Origin: an uncultured Negativicutes bacterium
GTDB taxonomy: Bacteria > Bacillota > Negativicutes > Acidaminococcales > Acidaminococcaceae
Length of the DNA stretch: 9,240 nucleotides
Reading direction: 5' to 3'
Assembly: GCA_937926555.1 (NCBI GenBank)
Contig: CALAZX010000112.1
Span: forward strand, 1 to 9,240
The notes under the pieces were generated by a model. It was not told the DNA's origin and ran no database searches. It saw nothing but the letters and a program-made list of their open reading frames with translations. The stretch's first letter is position 1. The number at the start of each line of letters is the position of its first letter. Below, piece by piece: positions 1 through 6,101 of the stretch. The position numbers were made by a program, and so were the translations under genes.

Positions 1-24
1 ACCTGCATAATATCCCCTTACAGG

Positions 25-55
25 AAAAAGCAGGGGCGGCCGGACCGCCCGCTGC
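25..55 (-). terminator. Intrinsic terminator of the mutase-galU-galE operon
   Basis: Read on the minus strand, a GC-rich hairpin pairs 34-39 (GGGCGG) with 45-50 (CCGCCC) around a 5-nt loop. It is extended by GCAG/CTGC (30-33 with 52-55) past a single bulged base at 51. Five U residues (25-29) follow the stem directly. It lies about 120 bases after the galE stop and is a textbook rho-independent terminator for the sugar-nucleotide operon. Confidence 0.88.
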
Positions 56-172
56 GACTTCCATTTCTTGTTTCTTTTTCTCTATTTCCGCTTGATTTCC
101 AAGCATCCCTGCAGAGTCTCCGCCCATGTTGCGTCAGACTCTCCGTATAGGATTATGTTCCTGTTTCCCGTC

Positions 173-1165
173 TCAGGACTGGTAGCCTCCGGGATGCTTC
201 TGATGCCATTTCCAGCCGGAGGCGATAACCTCCTCGGTGCTGCTGTGCCGGGGCTTCCACCCCAGCTCCTCGCGGATTTTCTCCGAGGATGCGATGAGCA
301 CCGCCGGATCGCCGGCACGGCGCTCCTCCTCCGCTACGGTGAAGTCCTTCTCCGTGACTTTCTTCGCGGTGTCGATAATCTCCCGCACACTGAAGCCCTT
401 CTCGGACCCCAGGTTGAAAGCCCGGCTCTCCCCGCCTGCCAGCAGATAGTCCAGCGCCAGCACATGGGCGGTGGCCAGGTCACGCACATGGACATAGTCC
501 CGGACGCAGGTGCCGTCCTCCGTGGGGTAGTCCGTGCCGAAGATGGCCACTTTGTCCCGTACGCCCTGGGCGGTCTTCAGCACCAGGGGGATCAGATGGG
601 ACTCCGGATTGTGGTCCTCTCCGATGGAACCGTCCTCAGCGGCGCCTGCGGCGTTGAAGTAGCGCAGTGCCACATAGGTCATGCCGTAGGCCTTGGAGAA
701 GTCCGCCAGCATGGCCTCGATCATCTTCTTGGTGCGGCCGTAGACATTGGTGGGCTCCAAGGGCATATCCTCTGTGATGGGTGTCTTCGCCGGCTCACCG
801 TATACCGCCGCCGTGGAGGAAAACACCAGATGATCCACCCCCGCCTCTTTCATGGCGGTAATGAGATGGAGCGTCCCTTCCACATTGTTGAAATAGTATT
901 TGCCCGGGTCCGTCATGGACTCGCCCACCAGGCTGGAGGCTGCGAAGTGCACCACCGCGTCGATCTCGTACTGGGCGAAGATGTGGGTCAGGAACCGCAC
1001 ATCGTGGATATCCCCGGTGATCAGCTGCACGTTGGCAGGCACCGCCTCCTCATGGCCTGTGGAAAGATTGTCGTAGACAATGGGAGTGTATTTGCTGTTT
1101 CTCTGCAGTTCCCGTACAAAGTGGGAACCGATATAGCCGGCACCGCCGGTGACCAGAATGTTCAT
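173..1165 (-). CDS. galE: UDP-glucose 4-epimerase
   Basis: This cytoplasmic enzyme interconverts UDP-glucose and UDP-galactose with bound NAD+, supplying galactose for surface glycans and closing the Leloir pathway. It belongs to the extended short-chain dehydrogenase family. The 330-residue length is normal. Visible motifs are the Rossmann glycine motif GGAGYIG (residues 7-13), DNL (32-34) after the second strand, the SST triplet (116-118) followed by AAVYG with Thr118 at the usual catalytic Ser/Thr position, and YGRTK giving the catalytic pair Tyr142/Lys146. The conserved LRYFNAAGA (168-176) and VRDYVHVRDL (221-230) blocks are also present. The ATG is preceded by GAGGAAA at a suitable distance. 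It follows galU after a 146-base gap, and no minus-strand terminator is seen between them, so it is probably in the same operon. Specificity for UDP-GlcNAc in addition to UDP-Glc cannot be judged by eye. Confidence 0.96.
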   Translation of the reverse strand: MNILVTGGAGYIGSHFVRELQRNSKYTPIVYDNLSTGHEEAVPANVQLITGDIHDVRFLTHIFAQYEIDAVVHFAASSLVGESMTDPGKYYFNNVEGTLHLITAMKEAGVDHLVFSSTAAVYGEPAKTPITEDMPLEPTNVYGRTKKMIEAMLADFSKAYGMTYVALRYFNAAGAAEDGSIGEDHNPESHLIPLVLKTAQGVRDKVAIFGTDYPTEDGTCVRDYVHVRDLATAHVLALDYLLAGGESRAFNLGSEKGFSVREIIDTAKKVTEKDFTVAEEERRAGDPAVLIASSEKIREELGWKPRHSSTEEVIASGWKWHQKHPGGYQS

Positions 1166-1215
1166 GATTATTTCCTCGAATCTCTAATTGCTTCTTGAAT
1201 CTTATATCGTTATCT

Positions 1216-1253
1216 CAGCGCGTTCAGCCCTTACGGGGCTTTACGCTGTTTTT
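1216..1253 (+). terminator. Terminator-like hairpin in the galU-galE gap, U-tract on the plus strand
   Basis: Two nested stems, CAGCG/CGCTG (1216-1220 with 1244-1248) and AGCCC/GGGCT (1226-1230 with 1236-1240), are followed on the plus strand by five T residues (1249-1253) and then GCGTTTT. The orientation is opposite to all the genes here, so it would stop antisense transcription. On the minus strand the same element is only a hairpin in the galU-galE spacer, where it might affect processing or differential expression. The structure is clear; its role is inferred. Confidence 0.55.
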
Positions 1254-1311
1254 GCGTTTTCAGCAGTGTTACGCTTCCGGCTCTTTTGAGCTTCCGCTAT
1301 TCTCTATGCGT

Positions 1312-2202
1312 TCAGTTCTCTTCCGCCACTACTTTCTTCAGGTATGCCAGGAACCGGTCCCGCAGTTCGGGACGGCGCAGCGCGTATTCCACCGTGGCTT
1401 CCAGGAAGCCCTGCTTGTCGCCCACGTCGTAGCGTCTGCCTTCGAAGTTGTAGGCGTACATGGGCTGGATTTTCGCCAGGGTACGCAAGGCGTCGGTGAG
1501 CTGGATCTCGTTGCCACGTCCCGGCGGGGTCTCCTCCAGGATACCGAACACTTCCGGGGTGATCACGTAACGGCCCAGCACCGCCATATTGGAGGGAGCC
1601 TCCTCGATGGAGGGCTTCTCCACCATGTCCGCCACGGCGAAGGTCCGGGGCTCTTTGGTGGCCCGTGCCGCCACGATGCCGTAGGAGGACACTTTCTCCC
1701 GGGGCACTTCCTGGACGCCCAGCACAGAGGCGCCGGTCTCCTCGTACACATCCATCAGCTGGCGCAGGGCCGGCTTCTCGTCATTGTACACCACATCGTC
1801 GCCCAGCAGCACGGCGAAAGGCTCGTTGCCGATGAACTGCTTGGCGCAGAGGATGGCGTGGCCCAGTCCCTTGGGCTCCTTCTGGCGGATATAGTGGATG
1901 CGGATGTCGGAGATCTCCTGGACCTGCTTCAGCAGCTCCTCCTGTTTCTTCTCCTCCAGGGACAGCTCCAGCTCCACGCTCCGGTCGAAATGGTCCTCGA
2001 TGGCCCGCTTGCTGCGGCCCGTGATGATGAGGATGTCCTCGATGCCGGAGGCCAGGGCCTCCTCCACGATGTACTGGATAGTAGGTTTGTCAACGATAGG
2101 CAGCATCTCCTTGGGAGTGGCCTTGGTGGCGGGAAGGAACCGGGTACCCAGTCCTGCCGCCGGAATCACCGCGCGGGTGATTTTCTTGTATTTGATAGTC
2201 AT
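1312..2202 (-). CDS. galU: UTP--glucose-1-phosphate uridylyltransferase
   Basis: This enzyme makes UDP-glucose and pyrophosphate from UTP and glucose-1-phosphate, the branch point for exopolysaccharide, glycolipid and UDP-galactose synthesis. The 296-residue length is typical of bacterial GalU. The nucleotidyltransferase signature is intact: AVIPAAGLGTRFLPATK (residues 11-27) with KEMLPIVDKP (31-40). The LLGDD metal/nucleotide segment (132-136), VEKP (194-197), GRYV (210-213) and the C-terminal YDVGDKQGF (258-266) follow in the family order. The ATG overlaps the stop of the upstream mutase as ATGA, and only a weak GGTGG sequence precedes it, which suggests translational coupling. The mutase would supply its glucose-1-phosphate and GalE would use its UDP-glucose. 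A close paralogue such as a CugP-type or dTDP-glucose enzyme is less likely given the GalU-type C-terminus. Confidence 0.96.
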   Translation of the reverse strand: MTIKYKKITRAVIPAAGLGTRFLPATKATPKEMLPIVDKPTIQYIVEEALASGIEDILIITGRSKRAIEDHFDRSVELELSLEEKKQEELLKQVQEISDIRIHYIRQKEPKGLGHAILCAKQFIGNEPFAVLLGDDVVYNDEKPALRQLMDVYEETGASVLGVQEVPREKVSSYGIVAARATKEPRTFAVADMVEKPSIEEAPSNMAVLGRYVITPEVFGILEETPPGRGNEIQLTDALRTLAKIQPMYAYNFEGRRYDVGDKQGFLEATVEYALRRPELRDRFLAYLKKVVAEEN

Positions 2203-3563
2203 GCAGGTTCACCACCGATTAATCTCAATAATTCCGCTGTCTTCTCAGCCAGCAGCTTTCTGTCTCCACGCGCTTCCACATTGAGACGGATCACAGGCTC
2301 CGTGTTGGACGCCCGCAGGTTGAAACGCCAGTCCCGGTATTCCACGCTGAGTCCGTCCATATGGTCGATATCCCCGTCCTTGAAGGCTTCCTCCAGGATT
2401 GTGAAGATCTTCTCCGGATCCTCCACCTTGCGGTTGATCTCGCCGCTGCAGGGGAACGCCGCCTCCATGGCCTCCACCAGGTCGGACATCTTCCCGCCCC
2501 GCTGGCAGAGCAGCTCCGTCACCATGAGCCAGGTGATCATGCCGCTGTCACAGAAGGAGAAATCCCGGAAATAGTGGTGGGAGCTCATCTCACCGCCGTA
2601 GATCACGTCGTTCTCACGCATGCACTGCTTCATGAACGCATGGCCGCTGCGGCATTTCACGGGGATGCCGCCGTACTTGCGGACAATCGCCTCCGTGTTC
2701 CATACCAGCCGGGGATCGTACATGATCTTGCTGCCCCGGTGCTTCTGGAGGAAGGCCGCCGCCAGCAGTCCCACAATATAGTAGCCCTCGATGAAACGGC
2801 CCTTCTCATCGCAGAAGAAGCAGCGGTCGAAATCGCCGTCCCAGGCGATGCCCAGGTCCGCGCCGCTTTCCAAAACCGCGTCGCTGGTCACCTGGCGGTT
2901 CCCCTCCAGCATGGGGTTGGGCACCCCGTTGGGGAAGGTTCCGTCAGGCTTGTAATTGATTTTCACCAGTTCGAAGGGCAGCAGCTTCTCCAGACTGTCC
3001 AGCACCGCGCCGGCGCCGCCGTTGCCCGGATTCACCACGATTTTCATGGGTTTCAGGCTGTCCTTGTCTATATAGGTGAGCAGATGCTCCACATAGGCCG
3101 CCATGATGTCCTGTTTCACACGGATGCCGCGGGCCTTTCCCGCTACCGCATGATGGGGGAACTCGTCCCCTTCCACCATCTGCCGGATCTCCTCCAGCCC
3201 GGTGGTGGAGCTGACCGGTCTTGCATCCCGGCGCACCAGTTTCATGCCGTTGTAGCCCGCCGGGTTATGGCTGGCGGTGACCATGATGCCGCCGTCGGTC
3301 TTCAGCTGGGCCGTGGCGAAATAGATCATCTCCGTCCCGCACTGCCCGATATCGATCACATTGGCGCCGCCGTCCCGCAGGCCGTCACTCAGCGCATCTA
3401 CCAGCTCGGGGCCCGTGAGGCGGATATCATGCCCCACCACCACGGTCTCCGCACCGAACAGCGCCACGAAGACCCGTCCGATCCGGTAGGCCAGTTCCGG
3501 GTTCACTTCTTCCGGAACCATGCCGCGGATGTCATAGGCTTTGAACGCTTTTGTATTCAACAT
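2199..3563 (-). CDS. manB: Phosphoglucomutase/phosphomannomutase (ManB/AlgC type)
   Basis: This is an alpha-D-phosphohexomutase interconverting 6-phospho and 1-phospho sugars through a phosphoserine intermediate. Beside galU and galE the likely main job is glucose-6-phosphate to glucose-1-phosphate, though mannose phosphates may also be used. The start chosen is the ATG at 3563 (MLNTKAFKAYDIRG), giving 454 residues. This matches the family N-terminus and has an AGGAAG-type ribosome site just upstream, while an ATG nine codons earlier would add a non-conserved GR-rich stretch. Motifs are the active-serine loop TASHNP (96-101, Ser98), the Mg-binding DGDFDR (242-247), the sugar-specificity loop GEMSSHHYF (324-332) and the phosphate-binding loop RASNTEP (417-423). 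All four domains of the superfamily appear present. The loop has SSHHYF where many relatives have SAHHYF, a mild substitution. Substrate preference, and so the symbol manB versus pgm, is not certain. Confidence 0.93.
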   Translation of the reverse strand: MLNTKAFKAYDIRGMVPEEVNPELAYRIGRVFVALFGAETVVVGHDIRLTGPELVDALSDGLRDGGANVIDIGQCGTEMIYFATAQLKTDGGIMVTASHNPAGYNGMKLVRRDARPVSSTTGLEEIRQMVEGDEFPHHAVAGKARGIRVKQDIMAAYVEHLLTYIDKDSLKPMKIVVNPGNGGAGAVLDSLEKLLPFELVKINYKPDGTFPNGVPNPMLEGNRQVTSDAVLESGADLGIAWDGDFDRCFFCDEKGRFIEGYYIVGLLAAAFLQKHRGSKIMYDPRLVWNTEAIVRKYGGIPVKCRSGHAFMKQCMRENDVIYGGEMSSHHYFRDFSFCDSGMITWLMVTELLCQRGGKMSDLVEAMEAAFPCSGEINRKVEDPEKIFTILEEAFKDGDIDHMDGLSVEYRDWRFNLRASNTEPVIRLNVEARGDRKLLAEKTAELLRLIGGEPA

Positions 3564-3587
3564 ACCTTCTCTTCCTTTCCTGCCGCC

Positions 3588-3605
3588 CACCGGCGGCTTC
3601 CGGTG
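3588..3605 (-). other. Small GC hairpin just upstream of the mutase ribosome binding site
   Basis: CACCGG (3588-3593) pairs perfectly with CCGGTG (3600-3605) around a 6-nt loop. It ends roughly ten bases upstream of the purine-rich ribosome site that serves the ATG at 3563. It could influence ribosome access or transcript stability. No ligand-binding consensus was recognised. Confidence 0.4.
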
Positions 3606-3620
3606 ACAGAGGGAGTCGTC

Positions 3621-3659
3621 TCCGCCGGGCTGACCGTATCCCGGTCACGCCCCGGCGGA
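3621..3659 (-). other. Strong two-tier hairpin in the mutase operon leader
   Basis: A perfect 9-bp stem, TCCGCCGGG/CCCGGCGGA (3621-3629 with 3651-3659), encloses a second 6-bp stem, TGACCG/CGGTCA (3631-3636 with 3642-3647), separated by a small asymmetric internal loop. It lies in the likely 5' untranslated region of the mutase-galU-galE transcript. On the minus strand no U-tract follows, so it is not a terminator for that transcript. On the plus strand ATTTTATT follows, so it may also act as an antisense stop. Possible roles are leader stabilisation, protein binding or antisense termination. The pairing is seen directly and the role is inferred. Confidence 0.55.
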
Positions 3660-3694
3660 TTTTATTCCCGTCCGTCCCGCAAAAAATATATTCT

Positions 3695-3723
3695 TGTATA
3701 TATTTCGCCCGGAGCAATGAAAA
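3695..3723 (-). promoter_or_regulatory. Weak candidate promoter for the mutase-galU-galE operon
   Basis: On the minus strand, TTTTCA (3718-3723) is separated by exactly 17 bases from TATACA (3695-3700). Each hexamer matches the sigma-70 consensus at four of six positions. It is the best placed AT-rich element in the gap and lies directly downstream of the phased T-tracts at 3731-3765. It would give a leader of about 125 nt with two hairpins. An overlapping AT-rich run (3681-3700) allows alternative -10 elements. Confidence 0.3.
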
Positions 3724-3730
3724 ATCCTGC

Positions 3731-3765
3731 TTTTTACCAGTTTTTTACCTGTTTTTCCGCTTTTT
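3731..3765. promoter_or_regulatory. Helically phased T-tracts (predicted curved DNA) upstream of the mutase promoter region
   Basis: Four runs of five or six T residues begin at 3731, 3741, 3752 and 3761, that is 10, 11 and 9 bases apart, close to one helical turn. An A-run of five sits on the downstream side (3720-3724) and another at 3776-3780. Tracts phased at about 10 bases are known to bend DNA, and A-rich DNA just upstream of a -35 box can act as an UP element. The phasing is seen directly; any effect on transcription is inference. Confidence 0.45.
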
Positions 3766-3775
3766 CCGCACAAAG

Positions 3776-3814
3776 AAAAATCCCCGGGAGGAGAATGCCC
3801 CGCATCCCTTCCTC
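3776..3814 (-). terminator. Possible intrinsic terminator downstream of ptuB
   Basis: On the minus strand GAGGA/TCCTC (3810-3814 with 3788-3792) and GGATGC/GCATTC (3802-3807 with 3793-3798) form an 11-pair stem with a 2-base bulge and a GGG loop. Five U residues (3776-3780) and then CUUU follow, after an unpaired CCGGGGA. The gap between stem and U-tract makes it weaker than the other terminators here. It is about 90 bases after the ptuB stop and would separate the defence cassette from the sugar operon. Confidence 0.42.
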
Positions 3815-3843
3815 TCAGGGACTTTCGTTTATGCGTCCTCACT

Positions 3844-3871
3844 GCCGCGGTCTGTCGCCGCGGCGATTTTT
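3844..3871 (+). terminator. GC hairpin with a plus-strand T-run, downstream of ptuB
   Basis: GCCGCGG (3844-3850) pairs perfectly with CCGCGGC (3858-3864) around a 7-nt loop, and GATTTTT follows on the plus strand. The T-run is on the antisense side of ptuB, so it would block plus-strand transcription entering the cassette. On the minus strand it is a stable hairpin about 40 bases after the ptuB stop and could protect the messenger's 3' end. Confidence 0.42.
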
Positions 3872-3904
3872 CAGGCTTCCTCCGCCGGAAACCTCACAGG
3901 TGCC

Positions 3905-4684
3905 TCAGATGTCGTAATTCCGCTCCGCCAGGATCCGTTCCCCCTCCTCACCCAGATACCAGCGTATCACCGTGAAGAAGTTGGGGTAGGCTCCGTCCTC
4001 GTCGGGAACCAGCAGGCCTTCCGCCAGCATGGAGAGGATCTCCTCCATCTCCAGTCCATGGCGGATGCCCTCCTCCACCTGGTCCTCCAGCACCTCCACC
4101 GCCGCTTTCCGCAGCCGCATGAGCCTGGGGGCATTGAGGTTCAGCTCCCGCAAAGTGTTCCGTGCTTTCTTACGCAGCCGTTCCGGACAGGTCTCCTTGT
4201 CCACGAACATCTCCCCGGTGAAGGAGTCGTACTTGAAAAGACGGATCTCCGCCGGGATATGAAGCGGGTTCAGTATCTTATGGGTGATGGCTTTGCCGCC
4301 TTTGGGCACATCACAGCTCCGGTCCCACTTCTTGGCGGAGTAGCGGATGTTGGCCTCCGCAACATGGGGCTGGCTGCCGCCGTGGCAGACTCCCAGCATG
4401 TTCCGCCAGTCCAGGTGGTAGTTGTGGCTCTCCATGTCCGTCTCAGACTTGGGAAAGAAATGCTCCACCCGGAAATCGTCCACCTGGTCCTCCTCCTCCG
4501 CCAGCTTGATGCTGATCTCGCAGTAGGCGCAGAGGCCGTGCTGGTCCTTCAGCAGCTGCTCCTTCACCTGCCGGTAGCCTTTCCGGTCCCGGTGGTGGAA
4601 CTGGCCCCAGGTATCACAGGGGTTCCGCTTGGCGTAGCTGTAGAGCCGAGAGGGCACCCAGCGGTCTTTCCTCACCTTTTTCAT
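3905..4684 (-). CDS. ptuB: HNH endonuclease of the Septu/retron-associated family (PtuB-like)
   Basis: This is the probable nuclease effector of a two-gene anti-phage module. The 259-residue protein shows a zinc-type CAYC pair (Cys52, Cys55) after a HHRDRKGY stretch (30-37). FRVEHFFPKS (71-80) supplies the catalytic-type His75, DWRNML (92-97) the HNH asparagine Asn95, and CHGG (100-103) the second metal pair. A CDVPKGGK element (124-131) and ILNPL (137-141) follow. This order is recognisable from the HNH family named for retron systems (TIGR02646), which also contains Septu PtuB. The C-terminal half is helical and charged, with no further domain recognised. The start ATG overlaps the ATPase stop as ATGA, and GGAGG lies 8 bases upstream inside the ATPase gene, implying coupled translation. 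No reverse transcriptase lies in this window, which argues against a retron. Activity and target are inferred from homologous systems. Confidence 0.85.
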   Translation of the reverse strand: MKKVRKDRWVPSRLYSYAKRNPCDTWGQFHHRDRKGYRQVKEQLLKDQHGLCAYCEISIKLAEEEDQVDDFRVEHFFPKSETDMESHNYHLDWRNMLGVCHGGSQPHVAEANIRYSAKKWDRSCDVPKGGKAITHKILNPLHIPAEIRLFKYDSFTGEMFVDKETCPERLRKKARNTLRELNLNAPRLMRLRKAAVEVLEDQVEEGIRHGLEMEEILSMLAEGLLVPDEDGAYPNFFTVIRWYLGEEGERILAERNYDI

Positions 4685-6036
4685 TTTTTCTTCCTCCGGT
4701 AGCTCTTAATCCGGATGTCCATGTCAGCCCGGAGCAGAGCCGGCTCCCTTCCTCTGGACCAGTCATCCAGTTTCTTGCGCAGTTCCAGGGCCTCAGGGGT
4801 GTCCCACTGGTCCTTGCTCACCAGGGTCAGGTACCGCTGCAGGTCCTGGACGATGGGCAGCCGCACCGGACGGGTCTCCACGTTCTGGATGTCCTTCAGC
4901 AGCTGGCTGCTCTCGGCGCCCAGGGAGAAGGCGGGCTCCTCGATCTCCACCAGGTCATCGTCCCAGTGGAGGATGCGGATGGCCTCGGCGGGCACGCTGG
5001 TCAGTACCTGGGGGCTGTGGGTGGTCATGATGAACTGCACCATGGGGAAGGCGGTGGTCAGGTCGTGGACCACGGTCTGCTGCCAGGAGGGATGCAGGTG
5101 CATGTCCACCTCGTCGATGAGGACCACGCCCGGGGTCTTCTGGGCCACGTCCTCGCCCAGGTCCGGGTTCAGACGGGCCATGCGGTAGGCGATGTCCGCC
5201 GCCATGCTGATGACACTGCGGGCGCCGTCGCTAAGGGCCTCCAGGGGCAGTTCGCCCTTCTTGGGATGGGAAATCAGCAGGTTCTGGGCAGCGAAGCTGT
5301 ACTTCAGGTCGTCCCAGCCCATGCTGCGGATACAGCGGATCACCGCGTTGGTGACGGCCTTGAGGATCATCCGGTAGGGGTTCTTCTCCGTCAGCTGCTT
5401 CTCCGCGATGACACGGTCATATTCCAGAGCGCTCATGGTGGCGTAGCGGAACCACTGGCCGAAGGTGTTGTAGGAGCCGGAGGGTTCCAGACATTCCACA
5501 TAGCCGCTGGTCCGGGACAGGTCGATCTTCTTGTCCGTGGCCAGCAGGGAGCTGTCGTTCCACATGCGGCTGGTGCCGTAATAACCCAGCACCGGCAGCA
5601 CCAGCTTGGCGTCGTCCGCCTCGTTCAGGGCCTTGGCCAGCTTCTCCCCGTACTCGGACACCACTTTCGCGTCGGCGGAGGTGGTCCGTCCGTGGAGGCT
5701 CTTCATCTCCCGTTTCCAGATGATGTTCTCCCCTTCCGCCGTCTCCACCTCGGTCTCCACCACGATGGGCAGCAGGTATTTCATCCGCTGGATCCGCAGG
5801 GCGTCCGCATCGGTATTGCTCTCCAGCACCATGCGCACGTCGTTCTCCTGGAAGTTGCGGGCCTTGATGCCCGGGAACGCGGTGAGATAAGGCGCCAGCG
5901 CGATGGCCAGTCCGTCCAGGATGGCCGTCTTGCCCCGTCCGTTCTCCGCCACGATCACCGTCAGATTCTTGCCGAATTCCATGGAGAAATCCGTATAGCA
6001 TCTGAAGTTCTGCAGATGGATCTTTGAAATATGCAT
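4681..6036 (-). CDS. ptuA: ABC/SMC-like AAA ATPase of a Septu-like defence system (PtuA-like)
   Basis: This is the likely ATPase sensor/regulator partner of the downstream HNH nuclease. The 451-residue protein opens with the ABC/RecF-type start HISKIHLQNFRCY (2-14), then Walker A ENGRGKT (31-37), a long middle region (about 60-260), an ABC-like signature LSDGARS (268-274), Walker B VVLIDEVD (304-311, Asp308/Glu309), a D-loop-like HLHPSWQQ (313-320) and the switch histidine in TTHSPQVL (338-345, His340). It ends in a basic tail. No TOPRIM nuclease domain is seen, unlike OLD-family proteins, and nuclease function is supplied in trans by the overlapping HNH gene. In studied Septu and retron-Septu systems PtuA forms an ATPase assembly that holds and controls PtuB. 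The ATG at 6036 is preceded by GGGAGAAGG and a more distant AGGAGG. The gene begins directly after the terminator of the upstream operon, and no clear promoter of its own was found. GC content looks like that of the neighbours. Confidence 0.85.
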   Translation of the reverse strand: MHISKIHLQNFRCYTDFSMEFGKNLTVIVAENGRGKTAILDGLAIALAPYLTAFPGIKARNFQENDVRMVLESNTDADALRIQRMKYLLPIVVETEVETAEGENIIWKREMKSLHGRTTSADAKVVSEYGEKLAKALNEADDAKLVLPVLGYYGTSRMWNDSSLLATDKKIDLSRTSGYVECLEPSGSYNTFGQWFRYATMSALEYDRVIAEKQLTEKNPYRMILKAVTNAVIRCIRSMGWDDLKYSFAAQNLLISHPKKGELPLEALSDGARSVISMAADIAYRMARLNPDLGEDVAQKTPGVVLIDEVDMHLHPSWQQTVVHDLTTAFPMVQFIMTTHSPQVLTSVPAEAIRILHWDDDLVEIEEPAFSLGAESSQLLKDIQNVETRPVRLPIVQDLQRYLTLVSKDQWDTPEALELRKKLDDWSRGREPALLRADMDIRIKSYRRKKK

Positions 6037-6057
6037 ATGCCTTCTCCCTTCCTCCTA

Positions 6058-6089
6058 TAAAGAAACCGGGCAGGAGAAATCCCACCCGG
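6058..6089 (-). terminator. Intrinsic terminator after the small exported protein, abutting ptuA
   Basis: On the minus strand CCGGG (6085-6089) pairs with CCCGG (6066-6070), with an inner GGA/TCC stem and small loop. UUUCUUUAU follows (6057-6065). It lies 12 bases after the stop of the small exported-protein gene and only about 20 bases before the ptuA ATG, so its U-tract runs straight into the ptuA AGGAGG site. It should end the dapF-dapL transcript but would also block or tune read-through into ptuA. Confidence 0.72.
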
Positions 6090-6101
6090 CCTTGTACGTC
6101 C

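Noticed and set aside
82..318. Minus-strand 78-codon frame overlapping the galE 3' end
   Set aside because: It lies mostly in another frame of intact galE and has no ribosome site; its last 25 codons look protein-like but are too short to support.
68..1198. Long plus-strand reading frame of 376 codons opposite galE
   Set aside because: It is the antisense shadow of galE, rich in His, Gly and Leu without a recognisable domain; similar long shadows lie opposite galU, the mutase, ptuA and dapF.
2361..3917. Plus-strand frame of 518 codons opposite the mutase gene
   Set aside because: It mirrors a gene with all catalytic motifs in place and has no family features of its own; high GC content keeps antisense frames open.
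3905..6036. Possible retron, because the HNH family is named for retron systems
   Set aside because: No reverse transcriptase frame occurs on either side; the flanks are recognisable housekeeping genes, so the two-gene Septu form fits better.
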